Positions 51,964-60,664 are shown, numbered from the stretch's first letter. The stretch is DNA of 64,000 nucleotides from Nitratireductor luteus (GCF_026162365.1 NZ_JAOANW010000005.1:62001-126000), one strand, 5' to 3'. Numbers and translations are program-made. The notes: a model not told the origin generated them from the letters alone.

Positions 51964-52839
51964 ATGAGGATTGCGTTCATCGGCTTCGGCGAGGCCGCTC
52001 GCGCTTTCTGCGACTCGCTGCGGGAGGCGGGACACACGTTTCGCTTTTTCGCCTACGACGTCGTCGACATGGCAGAGATGCGGGAGGCGATGGCCGTGCG
52101 CGACGTGCGCCATGCAAGCTCGGCAGGGGACGCTGTCGGCGATGTCGACTGGATCATCAGTGCCGTGACCGCCGACCAGAGCCTCGCGGCTGCCGTGTCG
52201 GTCACGCCATATCTTGTGCAGGGGCAAGTCTTCATCGATATCAATTCTGTCTCGCCGGACCGAAAGGCAGAGACAGCAGAACGGATCGAAGGGCAGGGCG
52301 CATCCTATCTCGACATGGCCGTCATGGCACCGGTCCATCCCAGGGGCCACGCCACGCCCACCCTGATCGCCGGCACATGCGCCGCCGCGCTTGCGCCGGA
52401 GCTGTCCAGGCTTGGCTTTGCAACTGACATCGTCGGTGAGCGAGCCGGGGAGGCCACGGCCGTGAAGATGGTGCGTTCACTCTTCGTCAAAGGACTGGAG
52501 GCCATCACCGTCGAATGTGCGCTCGCGGCTGCCGCGTCCGGTGTCTACGACAGGGTCATCGGCTCATTGGAAAGCAGCTATCCGCAATTCGACTGGACGG
52601 AGCATATCGCCTACGTATGCGAACGGACCTTGAACCATGGCAAGCGCCGCGCCGCTGAAATGCTCGAAAGCGCGGCCACATTGGATGCGCTCGGCCTGAA
52701 TGGCGGGCTGGCGCGGGAGATCGCTGAGGTTCAGGACAGGATGGGCGCGCTGCCAGCCGCCCGCCGGCCCGAGGGAGACATCCGCACCGCGCTGCGCGAG
52801 ACGGCCTCCTTGCGGGGCGCGAAGCTCAAGGGCAGATGA
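51964..52839 (+). CDS. NAD(P)-binding dehydrogenase with C-terminal DUF1932 domain
   Basis: A 291-residue protein of the beta-hydroxyacid/6-phosphogluconate dehydrogenase superfamily. The N-terminal Rossmann motif is MRIAFIGFGEAARAFCDSLR; VMAPVHPRGHATPTLIAGTC replaces the usual VSGG loop region. The C-terminal half (VKMVRSLFVKGLEAITVECALAAA onward, lysine in VKM) is a DUF1932 helical domain. AAAAAGGAGGAC gives a strong ribosome-binding site for ATG 51964. It likely oxidises a 3-hydroxyacid, possibly a product of the neighbouring hydratase or 2-hydroxyacid enzymes; unproven. Confidence 0.87.
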   Translation: MRIAFIGFGEAARAFCDSLREAGHTFRFFAYDVVDMAEMREAMAVRDVRHASSAGDAVGDVDWIISAVTADQSLAAAVSVTPYLVQGQVFIDINSVSPDRKAETAERIEGQGASYLDMAVMAPVHPRGHATPTLIAGTCAAALAPELSRLGFATDIVGERAGEATAVKMVRSLFVKGLEAITVECALAAAASGVYDRVIGSLESSYPQFDWTEHIAYVCERTLNHGKRRAAEMLESAATLDALGLNGGLAREIAEVQDRMGALPAARRPEGDIRTALRETASLRGAKLKGR

Positions 52840-52900
52840 TGGAAGGCGAGGGGCGAACCTGGCGCTTGCCGCAAGACTGCACCTTCGTGCAGGCTCTGGG

Positions 52901-53070
52901 CTAGCCGTCTCCCGGCTCAATATTTCCCAGTGCACGCATGGCCGGTATGCTGGCGATAACTGCAAGAAACACCAATCCCGTAGCAAAAGGCACGGGGAGG
53001 GTAAGACCCACATGGTCGAAGATCCAGCCTGTGCCCAGCGCTCCCAGTGCCGGGCTGCCTCGCGAGATAA
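52901..53070 (-). pseudogene. C-terminal remnant of an MFS transporter truncated by an IS element
   Basis: Reading on the minus strand from the IS boundary at 53070, a frame of about 55 codons gives SRGSPALGALGTGWIFDHVG, then a hydrophobic helix (LPVPFATGLVFLAVIASIPA) and ends GNIEPGDG-stop. This is the last membrane segment of an MFS permease of the EntS/MFS_3 type. The rest is missing and the frame runs into IS sequence. The gene is dead. Confidence 0.6.
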
Positions 53071-53956
53071 TGGTCTGCCCCCTGAAAAGTGGTCCTCCCT
53101 GAAGTAGGCTATTGAGCCGTTGGAGAGGACGTTGGAATGCCCCAGAAGGGCCGGGCCGATAAAGAGGCATTGACTGCCGACATCGTCCGGCTGGCTTCTC
53201 GCTACGGCCGCTATGGCTATCGCCGCATCACGGCGATGCTGAGGTCCGAAGGCTGGACGGTGAACGCCAAGCGTGTCGAACGGATCTGGCGGCGGGAGGG
53301 GCTGAAGGTTCCCCAGAAGCAACCGAAGAAGAGCCGACTTTGGCTGAATGACGGATCGTGCGTCCGGCTTCGACCGGAACGTCCCAACCACGTCTGGTCC
53401 TACGACTTTGTCGAGGGACGAACCCACAATGGCAGAAGGTTCCGCATGCTCAACATCATCGACGAGTTCACCCGGGAGTGTCTGGCGATCAGGGTCGATC
53501 GCAAGCTCAACTCGAGCGATGTCATCGACGTCCTGTCGGACCTGTTCATCCTGCGCGGTGTTCCCGGCCACATTCGCTCGGACAACGGTCCGGAGTTCAT
53601 CGCAAAGGCTGTGCGGGAGTGGATCGTCGCTGTCGGTGCCAGGACCGCCTTCATCGAGCCGGGCAGTCCGTGGGAGAATGGCTACTGCGAGAGCTTCAAC
53701 TCGAAGCTTCGCGACGAGTTGCTCAACGGTGAGATCTTCTACAGCCTCGCCGAGGCCAGGATCATCATCGAGGCCTGGCGCTGCTACTACAACACCGAGC
53801 GACCCCACTCATCGCTGGGTTACAAACCGCCTGCGCCGGAGGCAATGATATGGCCGTCCAGGCGATCCGGGTCGGCACCTTCATCTGCCAACGCAATGGC
53901 AGCCAAGCCGATCATGCATTAAGACTAAAACCGGACCACCTCATCGGGGCAGACCA
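53071..53956 (+). mobile_element. IS3-family insertion sequence with internal deletion
   Basis: Left inverted repeat TGGTCTGCCCCCTGAAAAG, continuing TGGTCC (53071-53095), matches inversely GGACCACCTCATCGGGGC, continuing AGACCA (53933-53956), with mismatches. At 886 bp the element is shorter than the usual 1.2-1.3 kb of its group because the first transposase frame (orfA) is almost absent. No target duplication: TAA precedes and AGA follows. It joins a broken MFS gene on the left to an IS5-type remnant on the right, so the flanks have been rearranged since insertion. Confidence 0.85.
53137..53922 (+). CDS. IS3-family transposase, OrfB core fused to OrfA start codons
   Basis: A 261-residue integrase-type transposase. 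The DDE residues are in HVWSYDFVEG (D), GHIRSDNGPEF (D) and PWENGYCESFN (E), and the N-terminal YGRYGYRRITAMLRSEGWTV is the OrfB HTH_21-like region. The frame opens with MPQK, the usual opening of OrfA in relatives, and at residue 5 switches to GRADKEALT, a mid-OrfB sequence. An in-frame deletion of the intervening part explains this. The product lacks the OrfA DNA-binding domain and the frameshift window, so autonomous transposition is doubtful. Confidence 0.85.
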   Translation: MPQKGRADKEALTADIVRLASRYGRYGYRRITAMLRSEGWTVNAKRVERIWRREGLKVPQKQPKKSRLWLNDGSCVRLRPERPNHVWSYDFVEGRTHNGRRFRMLNIIDEFTRECLAIRVDRKLNSSDVIDVLSDLFILRGVPGHIRSDNGPEFIAKAVREWIVAVGARTAFIEPGSPWENGYCESFNSKLRDELLNGEIFYSLAEARIIIEAWRCYYNTERPHSSLGYKPPAPEAMIWPSRRSGSAPSSANAMAAKPIMH

Positions 53957-53957
53957 A

Positions 53958-54308
53958 GACACCATCGGCGCCGAGATCGCGCGCCTCCTCACCGACGCCG
54001 GCTATCGCGGCCACAACGCGCCGCAAAGCCACAGATTCAGGGTATTCACCGCCGGCCAGAAGCGCCGCGTGACGCCGGCAATCAAACGCCAGATGCGACG
54101 ACGATCCGCAGTCGAGCCGGTGATCGGCCATATCAAGAGCGAACACAGGATGGGCCGCAACTACCTCGCCCATGCAAAGGGCGATGCGGTCAACGCGATC
54201 CTGGCCGCCGCGGGCTACAACTTCTCCCTCCTGCTCAGGTGGCTGAAGGATTTTTTGTCGTTCTTGATCGCTGTGCTTCAATTCCGGCCGAAACAAGCCA
54301 CCGCTTAG
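53958..54308 (+). pseudogene. C-terminal remnant of an IS5-family transposase
   Basis: From codon D37 of a frame that begins inside the IS3 element, about 116 codons read DTIGAEIARLLTDAGYRGHN, then RRRSAVEPVIGHIKSEHRMG and GYNFSLLLRWLKDFL, the C-terminal third of an IS5-type DDE transposase (the E of the triad is in SAVEPVIGHIK). The N-terminal two-thirds are missing. The sequence TTAGAGCCC just at its stop resembles the ends of the 31119-31281 hairpin element, a hint of shared ancestry but only nine bases. Confidence 0.8.
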
Positions 54309-54417
54309 AGCCCGGATTGTTCACGATCGACTTGTTATGAAGTGTAACAACGGCCACGGCGATTGGTTTCCGTTCCGACATGCAACGCAGGCGCTACGCC
54401 AGGACGAATAATGTGGG

Positions 54418-54432
54418 GCCTCGAAGCGAGGC
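54418..54432 (-). terminator. Putative terminator for the aminotransferase-aap operon
   Basis: GCCTCG (54418-54423) and CGAGGC (54427-54432) with an AAG loop lie nine bases beyond the stop of the last minus-strand gene at 54441. The arms are GC-rich; the following minus-strand bases (CCCCACATTATT) are only weakly T-rich. Moderate support. Confidence 0.4.
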
Positions 54433-54440
54433 GGGCCGAT

Positions 54441-55367
54441 TTACAAGCCGGATCGCGTATTGGCCTCCAGCAGATTCTTGTACAAGGCCCTGATGCGCCG
54501 GGTGATGGTGCAGCTACCGTCGCCGATGGATTTGCCGTCGATCTCGGCGACCGGGGTCTGGGCGCCGAAGGTTCCGGTGAGAAACGCTTCGTCGGCGCCG
54601 TAGGCTTCGTAGAGCGAGAAATTCTTCTCCCGTACCGGGATATCGTTTTCACGGCACAGCTCGATCACCTTGGCCCGCGTCACGCCGTTCATGCAGTAAT
54701 CGCCGGTCGAGGTCCAAACTTCGCCCTTGCGGACGATGAAGAAATTGCAGGCGTTGGTGGTGTTGACGAAGCCATGCGGGTCGAGCATCAGCGCCTCGTC
54801 GGCGCCGGCCTGTTCGGCCTGCAGGCAGGCGATGACGCAGTTGAGCTTGGAATGGCTGTTGAATTTGGCATCCTGGCTCATCGGCAGGCCGCGCACCTGG
54901 GGGACGGTTGCCAGCCTTATGCCGCGCGACTGCAACTCGGTAACGGGCCTTGAATGCTCCATGATGATGACGAGGGTCGGGCCCGAGCGGCTGAGCGAGG
55001 GGTGCTGGAACGGTTTGACCTTGACGCCGCGGGTCAGCATCAGCCGGCAATGCACGTCGTGGGTCATGTCATTGGCCGCAGCCGTGCGGGTCAGGGCATC
55101 GAGGATGCCGACCCGGTCCATGCCGACATCGATCGACACGGCTTTGCAGGATGCAAAGAAGCGGTCCATGTGCTCGTCGAAGAACGCCCATTTGCCGTTG
55201 TGGAGTCGCATCCCCTCCCACATGCCGTCGCCCAGCATGAAGCCGCTGTCGTAGACAGAGACCTTGGCCGCGTCGCGGTGAACGATGTCGCCGTTGACGT
55301 AGATCCGGATGTCCCGGTTGCGTTCGTCTTCGGCCGAATCGTGGGTGGTGTGGCTGGTCTGGTTCAT
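54441..55367 (-). CDS. Class IV PLP aminotransferase (branched-chain / D-amino-acid type)
   Basis: A 308-residue fold-type IV aminotransferase. YVNGDIVHRDAAKVSVYDSG with FMLGDGMWEGMRLHNG is the N-terminal signature. The PLP lysine is in FNSHSKLNCVIACLQA near residue 165, and DEALMLDPHGFVNTTNACNFFIV near 190 is the conserved second motif. Known members use branched-chain or D-amino acids, or lyse aminodeoxychorismate. The start MNQTSHTTHD is at 55367; the open frame upstream is not coding. Last gene of the aap operon, probably removing the amino group of the imported amino acid. Confidence 0.88.
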   Translation of the reverse strand: MNQTSHTTHDSAEDERNRDIRIYVNGDIVHRDAAKVSVYDSGFMLGDGMWEGMRLHNGKWAFFDEHMDRFFASCKAVSIDVGMDRVGILDALTRTAAANDMTHDVHCRLMLTRGVKVKPFQHPSLSRSGPTLVIIMEHSRPVTELQSRGIRLATVPQVRGLPMSQDAKFNSHSKLNCVIACLQAEQAGADEALMLDPHGFVNTTNACNFFIVRKGEVWTSTGDYCMNGVTRAKVIELCRENDIPVREKNFSLYEAYGADEAFLTGTFGAQTPVAEIDGKSIGDGSCTITRRIRALYKNLLEANTRSGL

Positions 55368-55419
55368 CTCGGTCCGGTTCCATCTGGTTGGGATCGGGAA
55401 TCCGCGGTAGCGTGGACGG

Positions 55420-56163
55420 TCAGGAGTGGATCGCCCCGATGAAGTCCCGCGTGATCGGATGCTGGGGATTGGTGAAAATCTGGTCCGGCGTGCCTTCCTC
55501 GACAATCCGGCCTTCGGCCATCAGGATGACCCGGTCGGCCACCGCGCGGGCGAACCCCATCTCGTGGGTGACGCAGACGATGGTCATGTCCGCCCTGGCC
55601 AGATCCTGGATCACGTCGAGCACCTCGGAGATCATTTCCGGGTCGAGCGCCGATGTGGGTTCGTCGAAGAGCATGATTTCGGGCTTCAGGCACAGGGCGC
55701 GGGCCAACGCCACCCGTTGCTGCTGGCCGCCCGAGATCTGGTCGGGGTATTTTCCCGCATGGGTCTCGACATGCATCGCGGTGAGCTGCGCCATCGCCTC
55801 GAGCCTCGCGGCACCACGCTCGCGTCCAAGCGCGCGGATTTGTGGCAACACGCAGTTTTCGAGCACGGTCATGTGTGGAAACAGGTTGAAGTTCTGAAAC
55901 ACCATGCCCACCCGCTTGCGCACTCGATCAAGGATCTGGGTGTTGTCGCCCACCTGCAGGCCGAGCACTTCGACCACGCCGGATGAATAGGCTTCAAGGC
56001 CGTTGATGCAACGGATCAGCGTCGACTTTCCGGAACCCGATGGGCCGCAGATCACCAGCGTCTCGCCTTGCCGCACACCCAGATCGATATCGCGCAGGGC
56101 GTGGTAGTCGCCGAAATGCTTGTTGAGCGCCCGGATGGTGATTGCCGCATCAGTCATGGCCAA
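55420..56163 (-). CDS. aapP: Amino-acid ABC transporter ATP-binding protein (AapP/GlnQ type)
   Basis: A 247-residue ATPase with Walker [20 protein letters not shown], signature [17 protein letters not shown], Walker [15 protein letters not shown] and the switch histidine in [14 protein letters not shown]. This is the polar amino-acid branch. It energises uptake through AapQ and AapM. The start at 56163 overlaps aapM by 14 bases; [11 protein letters not shown] at 56157 is an alternative start. Confidence 0.94.
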   Translation of the reverse strand: MAMTDAAITIRALNKHFGDYHALRDIDLGVRQGETLVICGPSGSGKSTLIRCINGLEAYSSGVVEVLGLQVGDNTQILDRVRKRVGMVFQNFNLFPHMTVLENCVLPQIRALGRERGAARLEAMAQLTAMHVETHAGKYPDQISGGQQQRVALARALCLKPEIMLFDEPTSALDPEMISEVLDVIQDLARADMTIVCVTHEMGFARAVADRVILMAEGRIVEEGTPDQIFTNPQHPITRDFIGAIHS

Positions 56164-57253
56164 GCCTCATGCGCTGCTCAAGCCAGGCGCCGTATCGTGA
56201 CAGGCCGAAGACGAAGACGAAATAGATCAGCGCCAGGAAGACATACACCTCGACATACTGATTGCCCCATTCGCCGTTGCCGATAGCGGCATTGCCCGAG
56301 GCCATGACCTCGAAGAAGCCGATGATGGTGACGATCGAGGTTTCCTTGAAGGTGATCACCGCCTGGTTGATGGTCGAGGGCAGTGTGTTGCGGAAGGCCT
56401 GCGGCAACAGGATGTCGATCACCCGCGACCAATAGGGCATCCCGAGGGCGACGGCGGCTTCGCCCTGTCCGTTCGGGATCGACTGCAGGCCGGCGCGGAT
56501 GATCTCCGCCTGATAGGCTGCGAAGAAGATTGCGAAAGCGACAACCACACGCATCAGTTTGTTGCCCGCAAGTGCGTCCGGGAGCAGCAGAGGCACGACG
56601 ACGGCGGCGGCAAAGAGCAGAGCCAGCAGCGGCAGAGACCGGACGATGTCGATGAAGAAGCCGAACGACTTCGCAATCACCGGCAGGCTCGAGCGCCGCG
56701 CCAGCGCGAACAGCACCGCCAGCGGCATGCCGATGACAACCACGCCGGAAAAGATGAAAAGGGTGAGCGACAGTCCGCCCCATTGTTCCGAGGTGACGAG
56801 CGGCAGGCCGGCAAAGCCGCCGCGCATCAGCAGCACGAAGATGCCGAAGCCGGCGATCCAGAGGGCAGGCAGACGCTTGAATGACCAGAAGGCGGGCAGG
56901 CACGACAGCGCGATGGTGACGATGATCGCCAGGCAGGCGAGTGTCGACCGCCATTGTTCGTCGAAGGGATAAAGGCCGAAGAGGATCAACCGGCCGCGGC
57001 TTTCGATCACCGCCCAGCAGGCGCCTGCCTCACGGGTGCACAGGTCGCGGTTCTCGACCCGCCAGATCGCATCGATCACGGTCCATTGTAGAAGCGCCTG
57101 GAGCACCCAGACGATCAGTACGGCAAAGAGTACGGAGAAGACCGCATCGTACCATGTGGCGAAGAAGTGCTTTCGAAGCCAGGCCGCGGGACCGGACCGG
57201 ATCACCGGTGGTGCCATGGCGCCGATGAGCGTATCAGGCATCGTCTCGGCCAT
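56150..57253 (-). CDS. aapM: General amino-acid ABC transporter permease (AapM type)
   Basis: A 367-residue membrane protein. The N-terminal half has the extended AapM layout with a periplasmic loop carrying [20 protein letters not shown]. The C-terminal half is the transport permease domain with the EAA motif [20 protein letters not shown] near residue 276. It pairs with AapQ. It starts one base before the aapQ stop region, effectively abutting it (57253/57255). Confidence 0.93.
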   Translation of the reverse strand: MAETMPDTLIGAMAPPVIRSGPAAWLRKHFFATWYDAVFSVLFAVLIVWVLQALLQWTVIDAIWRVENRDLCTREAGACWAVIESRGRLILFGLYPFDEQWRSTLACLAIIVTIALSCLPAFWSFKRLPALWIAGFGIFVLLMRGGFAGLPLVTSEQWGGLSLTLFIFSGVVVIGMPLAVLFALARRSSLPVIAKSFGFFIDIVRSLPLLALLFAAAVVVPLLLPDALAGNKLMRVVVAFAIFFAAYQAEIIRAGLQSIPNGQGEAAVALGMPYWSRVIDILLPQAFRNTLPSTINQAVITFKETSIVTIIGFFEVMASGNAAIGNGEWGNQYVEVYVFLALIYFVFVFGLSRYGAWLEQRMRLGHD

Positions 57254-57254
57254 C

Positions 57255-58388
57255 TCAGCTCCTGCCCTTGATCTTGATGTGGTCGTTGATCCGGTTCATC
57301 GCAAAGCTGATCGAATAGTTTATCAGGATGAAGCCGGCCATCAGCAGGGCCAGCAGCTCCAGTGTCTGGCCGGTCTGGTTGATCGAGGTCGAGACGATGG
57401 CGAAGTAATCCGGATAGCCGATGGCGATGCCCACCGTGGTGGCCTTCATCAGCCAGACATACTGGTTGGTCAGTGACGGCAGCATGGCGCGAATGGCCAG
57501 CGGAATGCGGATGAGCCGGTTGACCTGGAAACCGGTAAGTCCGAGCGCCGTGCCGGCCTCCAGTTTGCCGCGGTCGACCGAGAGCAAACCGCCGCGGATG
57601 ATTTCGCAGATATAGGCCGCTCCGAACAGCACGAGTCCAATCAGCAGGGCCGCGAATTCGGGTTTGAGTGTGATGCCTCCGACGAATCTTAGACCCTTGA
57701 GTTCGGGGACCGACCACAACGGCTCGCCAATCTCGCGGAAGCTCAACAAAAGCGCGGCAAAGAAGGTTGCGAGCAGAACGCCCGCCAGGGACCAGCGCAG
57801 CATGGCGCCGGTGCGTCTGGCTGGTATCCACAGGGCGAATCCGGTCATCAAGACCGCAGCCAGCAGAATCAGCAGATCCGCGCCGGACAGGGTGGCGGAG
57901 GGAAACATCAGCCCGCGGTTGGAGAGGACCACCACGCCAAGCCTGATTGCCTCGCGCGGACTCGGCAGATGGGTGAGCAGCGCGTACCAGAAGAAAACCT
58001 GCAGAATGACCGGCACGTTGCGGAACACCTCGACATAGGTGGTGCCGACAAGTTTCATCAGCGTGTTGCTGGACACCCGGAAGAGCGCCAGAACCAGCCC
58101 GAGCAGCGTTGCCAGCAGCAGCGTCAGGAATCCGACCAGCATGGTGTTGAGCAAGCCCGCCCAAAGCACCCAGGCATAGGTCGAACCTGCGGTCACCGGG
58201 ATAACGGCAAAATTGACAGGCCAGCCGGTCGTCCGCTCGAGGAAGGAAAACCCGGTTGCAATCCCCTGCGCCGCGATGTTGCGATGCCCGACAAGGATCG
58301 CCGACAGGACCACGAGACCGACGCAGACGATAAATCCCGACTGGAAAGCCAGGCGGCGAAATTTCTGCGATGCCAGGAGCCGAGTCAT
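57255..58388 (-). CDS. aapQ: General amino-acid ABC transporter permease (AapQ type)
   Basis: A 377-residue permease with about eight hydrophobic segments. GFSFLERTTGWPVNFAVIPV near residue 46 and YVEVFRNVPVILQVFFWYAL near 120 are typical of AapQ/BztB, and the EAA loop is GKLEAGTALGLTGFQVNRLI near 267. The start MTRLLASQKFRRLAFQ at 58388 is preferred over a longer open frame that reaches into aapJ. Lies after the aapJ hairpin. Confidence 0.93.
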   Translation of the reverse strand: MTRLLASQKFRRLAFQSGFIVCVGLVVLSAILVGHRNIAAQGIATGFSFLERTTGWPVNFAVIPVTAGSTYAWVLWAGLLNTMLVGFLTLLLATLLGLVLALFRVSSNTLMKLVGTTYVEVFRNVPVILQVFFWYALLTHLPSPREAIRLGVVVLSNRGLMFPSATLSGADLLILLAAVLMTGFALWIPARRTGAMLRWSLAGVLLATFFAALLLSFREIGEPLWSVPELKGLRFVGGITLKPEFAALLIGLVLFGAAYICEIIRGGLLSVDRGKLEAGTALGLTGFQVNRLIRIPLAIRAMLPSLTNQYVWLMKATTVGIAIGYPDYFAIVSTSINQTGQTLELLALLMAGFILINYSISFAMNRINDHIKIKGRS

Positions 58389-58411
58389 GAGTGTGATCCC
58401 CGCAGGTGGTT

Positions 58412-58435
58412 TTGGGCCGTCGCGGGGCGGCCCAA
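58412..58435 (-). promoter_or_regulatory. Intercistronic hairpin after aapJ
   Basis: TTGGGCCG (58412-58419) and CGGCCCAA (58428-58435) form an 8-bp stem with an 8-base loop, in the 56-base gap between aapJ and aapQ. Same place as in the TRAP and tct operons. Confidence 0.55.
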
Positions 58436-58444
58436 GATGTCTTG

Positions 58445-59479
58445 TCAGTCGAGAACCAGCGGGTAGAGCAAGCCGCCCTGGTTCCAAAGGTTGTTGAGCC
58501 CTCGCGGCAGCTTGTAGCGCGAACCATCTCCGACGGTGCGGTCGTAGATCTCGCCGTAATTGCCCACGGCCTTGATCACGTTGTAGGCAAAGTCGTCGCT
58601 GATGCCGAGGCGGGTGCCGACGCCCGGGGTCACACCCAGCAGGCGGGCGATGGTGGGCGAGGGCGGATTGGCCTTGATCTCGTCGACATTGGCCTGGGTG
58701 ATGCCGCTCTCCTCGGCCATCAGCAGAGCGCTGACGGTCCAGTTGATCACGTCGAGCAGGTCGTCCTCGCCCTGACGGACGACGATGCCTTCGGGTTCGA
58801 GCGCAAGCACGTCGCCGAGGATCTGGTAGGCCTCGGGATCCGGCGCTTCCACCCGCGTGGCCGAGAGGAACGGACCGAAGCCAGCTATGGCGTCGCAGCG
58901 TCCGGCGTAAAGGGCGGATCGCAGTTCCTCGCCCTTCTCGAAGGCAAGCGATTCATACTGGATGCCCTTGGACGCCATGTAGTCGGTGAGCACGCGCTCG
59001 ACGGTGGTGCCGGCATTGACGCAGAAGACGCCACCTTCCAGGTCGGCGATGCCGGTTGCGCCGAGCTCCTTCTTCGCCATCACGTAGAACGGACCGATGA
59101 AATAGGGCCGCGAATATTGCAGGCCCAGTTCGGTGTCGCGTGTCTGGGTCCAGCCGGTCACCTTGACGATGACGTCGACGTCGCCCGACTGCAGCGCCGG
59201 GAAGCGTTGCGCCCAGCTCACAGGAATGACCTGCAGCTTGTTGGGGCTGCCTAGAATGGCCGTAGCCAGCGCCTTGCAGAATTCGATGTCGAAACCCTGC
59301 CATGCGCCGGCGGCATCGACCTCGGCGAAGCCGAGATAGCTGCCGTTATGGCCGGTACACAAAAGGCTGTCGCGCGTGATGATGGTGTCGAGCAGACCCT
59401 GGCCCTGGGCCTGGGCCGTGCTGGCGCCGGTGAGCGCGACGAGTGCCGCGGTGGCCAGTCCGATGAATGTGTTTTTCAT
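58445..59479 (-). CDS. aapJ: General amino-acid ABC transporter substrate-binding protein (AapJ type)
   Basis: A 344-residue periplasmic protein. The signal peptide runs to about residue 24 (ASTAQAQ). LLCTGHNGSYLGFAEVDAAG, then WQGFDIEFCKALATAILG, is the classic AapJ/BztA amino-acid-binding opening, followed by GDVDVIVKVTGWTQTRDTEL. Relatives bind a wide range of L-amino acids. In this operon it follows an enolase-superfamily gene and a GntR regulator, which suggests a dedicated rather than general substrate. Confidence 0.94.
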   Translation of the reverse strand: MKNTFIGLATAALVALTGASTAQAQGQGLLDTIITRDSLLCTGHNGSYLGFAEVDAAGAWQGFDIEFCKALATAILGSPNKLQVIPVSWAQRFPALQSGDVDVIVKVTGWTQTRDTELGLQYSRPYFIGPFYVMAKKELGATGIADLEGGVFCVNAGTTVERVLTDYMASKGIQYESLAFEKGEELRSALYAGRCDAIAGFGPFLSATRVEAPDPEAYQILGDVLALEPEGIVVRQGEDDLLDVINWTVSALLMAEESGITQANVDEIKANPPSPTIARLLGVTPGVGTRLGISDDFAYNVIKAVGNYGEIYDRTVGDGSRYKLPRGLNNLWNQGGLLYPLVLD

Positions 59480-59506
59480 GCGTATCTCCGATCTCTGGTG
59501 AGGTTG

Positions 59507-60664
59507 TTATTCAGCCGCTTCTTGCGGTCCGTTGACCGACACCGGGCTGTTGAATGAGAAGGCCGCGCTGACGTCGGCGTGGCGCAATGTGATGCCCAGA
59601 CCGGGCCGGTCGGGAAGGGCGAAGAGGTCGCCCGGCCGGCGGACGAGGTTGAGGTCGTCGAAAAAAACCCGGTGAACCGTGTGCTTTTCGACATGGGCAA
59701 TGGCGTCGTCGGCGGCGGCCAGATGGCATGCCGCCATCAGGGCCACGGCGGAGGACGAGACTTCAAGCGAGAGGCGCGTTTCGGTGCCGGCGACGAGACG
59801 GCCGAGTTCCAGCACCCGGCTTATGCCGCCGCAGGCCACGGGCGCCGTCTGCAGAAACGCAACCCGCGCCTCCTCGACAAGCTGGCGGTGCAGTTCGTCG
59901 CGATACTCGGCTTCCGTCGCCATCACCGCGATGCCGGCGCGCGACAGGGCCGCCATGCCAGCTATGTCGCAGGCCTTGGTGGGTGATTGGAAGGCTTCGA
60001 TCCGCTCGACCGGCAGCATGTCGAAAAGCCGTTGCGCCTCGTCGCTGGTGTAGCTGTAGACACCGTCGATGATCAGCCTGGCATCCTCCGACAATGCGGC
60101 CAGCACGGACTTGACGCGGGCGACATCGGCTTCGATGGACAGCGCCCCGACCTTCATTTTGGACAGCCGGAACCCTTCGCGCGCCATACCGGACATCTCG
60201 TCGGTCAGATCTGCGGTGGTCTTGTCCTGGCCATAGAGGCCGCCGCTGCAATAGAGCGGCGCCACACCGCGTCCGTGCTGGTTGATCCGGGCCCAGAGCG
60301 GCCGGCTGGCCTGCTGGGCGCGCAGGTCCCACATGGCGATATCGATTCCCGACAGAGCGGTGGCCAGAATGCCGTGCCGTGCCGTCAGTGTCGCGCGCCG
60401 CGTCAGCGCTTCGGCGACTACCGCAAAGTCGTCAAGTCCGAGGCCGATGTAATGCGGCACCACCTCCGTGCGCAGATACGCAATCAGGGCGTCGGGCGCG
60501 GCGTCGAAGCACCAGCATTCGCCCAGCCCTACCCTTCCATCGCAGGTCTCTATCTCGACGAAGACGGCGTATTTCCTGGTCCAGCGGATCGCCGGATTCC
60601 AGACCTTTCCGCCAAGGTCGTTGCAGTGCGAGGAAACACTGATGCGGGAGACGCGCGAGCTCAA
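59507..60664 (-). CDS. Enolase-superfamily (mandelate racemase/muconate lactonising-like) protein with altered active site
   Basis: A 385-residue protein with the enolase-superfamily capping domain and barrel. The general-base motif K169-x-K171 (LSKMKVGA) and the three metal-ligand positions D200, E223 and E251 are present. The His-Asp dyad of the mandelate racemase group is not: the aspartate position reads QTAPVACGG, and the usual PHGWGSA strand reads SLEVSSSAV, placing E301 where histidine stands. A Lys-based epimerase or dehydratase is possible. The context of an amino-acid ABC transporter suggests racemisation or dehydration of an amino-acid derivative. Overlaps the GntR gene by four bases. 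Confidence 0.83.
   Translation of the reverse strand: MSSRVSRISVSSHCNDLGGKVWNPAIRWTRKYAVFVEIETCDGRVGLGECWCFDAAPDALIAYLRTEVVPHYIGLGLDDFAVVAEALTRRATLTARHGILATALSGIDIAMWDLRAQQASRPLWARINQHGRGVAPLYCSGGLYGQDKTTADLTDEMSGMAREGFRLSKMKVGALSIEADVARVKSVLAALSEDARLIIDGVYSYTSDEAQRLFDMLPVERIEAFQSPTKACDIAGMAALSRAGIAVMATEAEYRDELHRQLVEEARVAFLQTAPVACGGISRVLELGRLVAGTETRLSLEVSSSAVALMAACHLAAADDAIAHVEKHTVHRVFFDDLNLVRRPGDLFALPDRPGLGITLRHADVSAAFSFNSPVSVNGPQEAAE

Noticed and set aside
53068-53959. Target-site duplication flanking the IS3-family element
   Set aside because: TAA on the left and AGA on the right do not match at three or four bases, so no duplication can be claimed.
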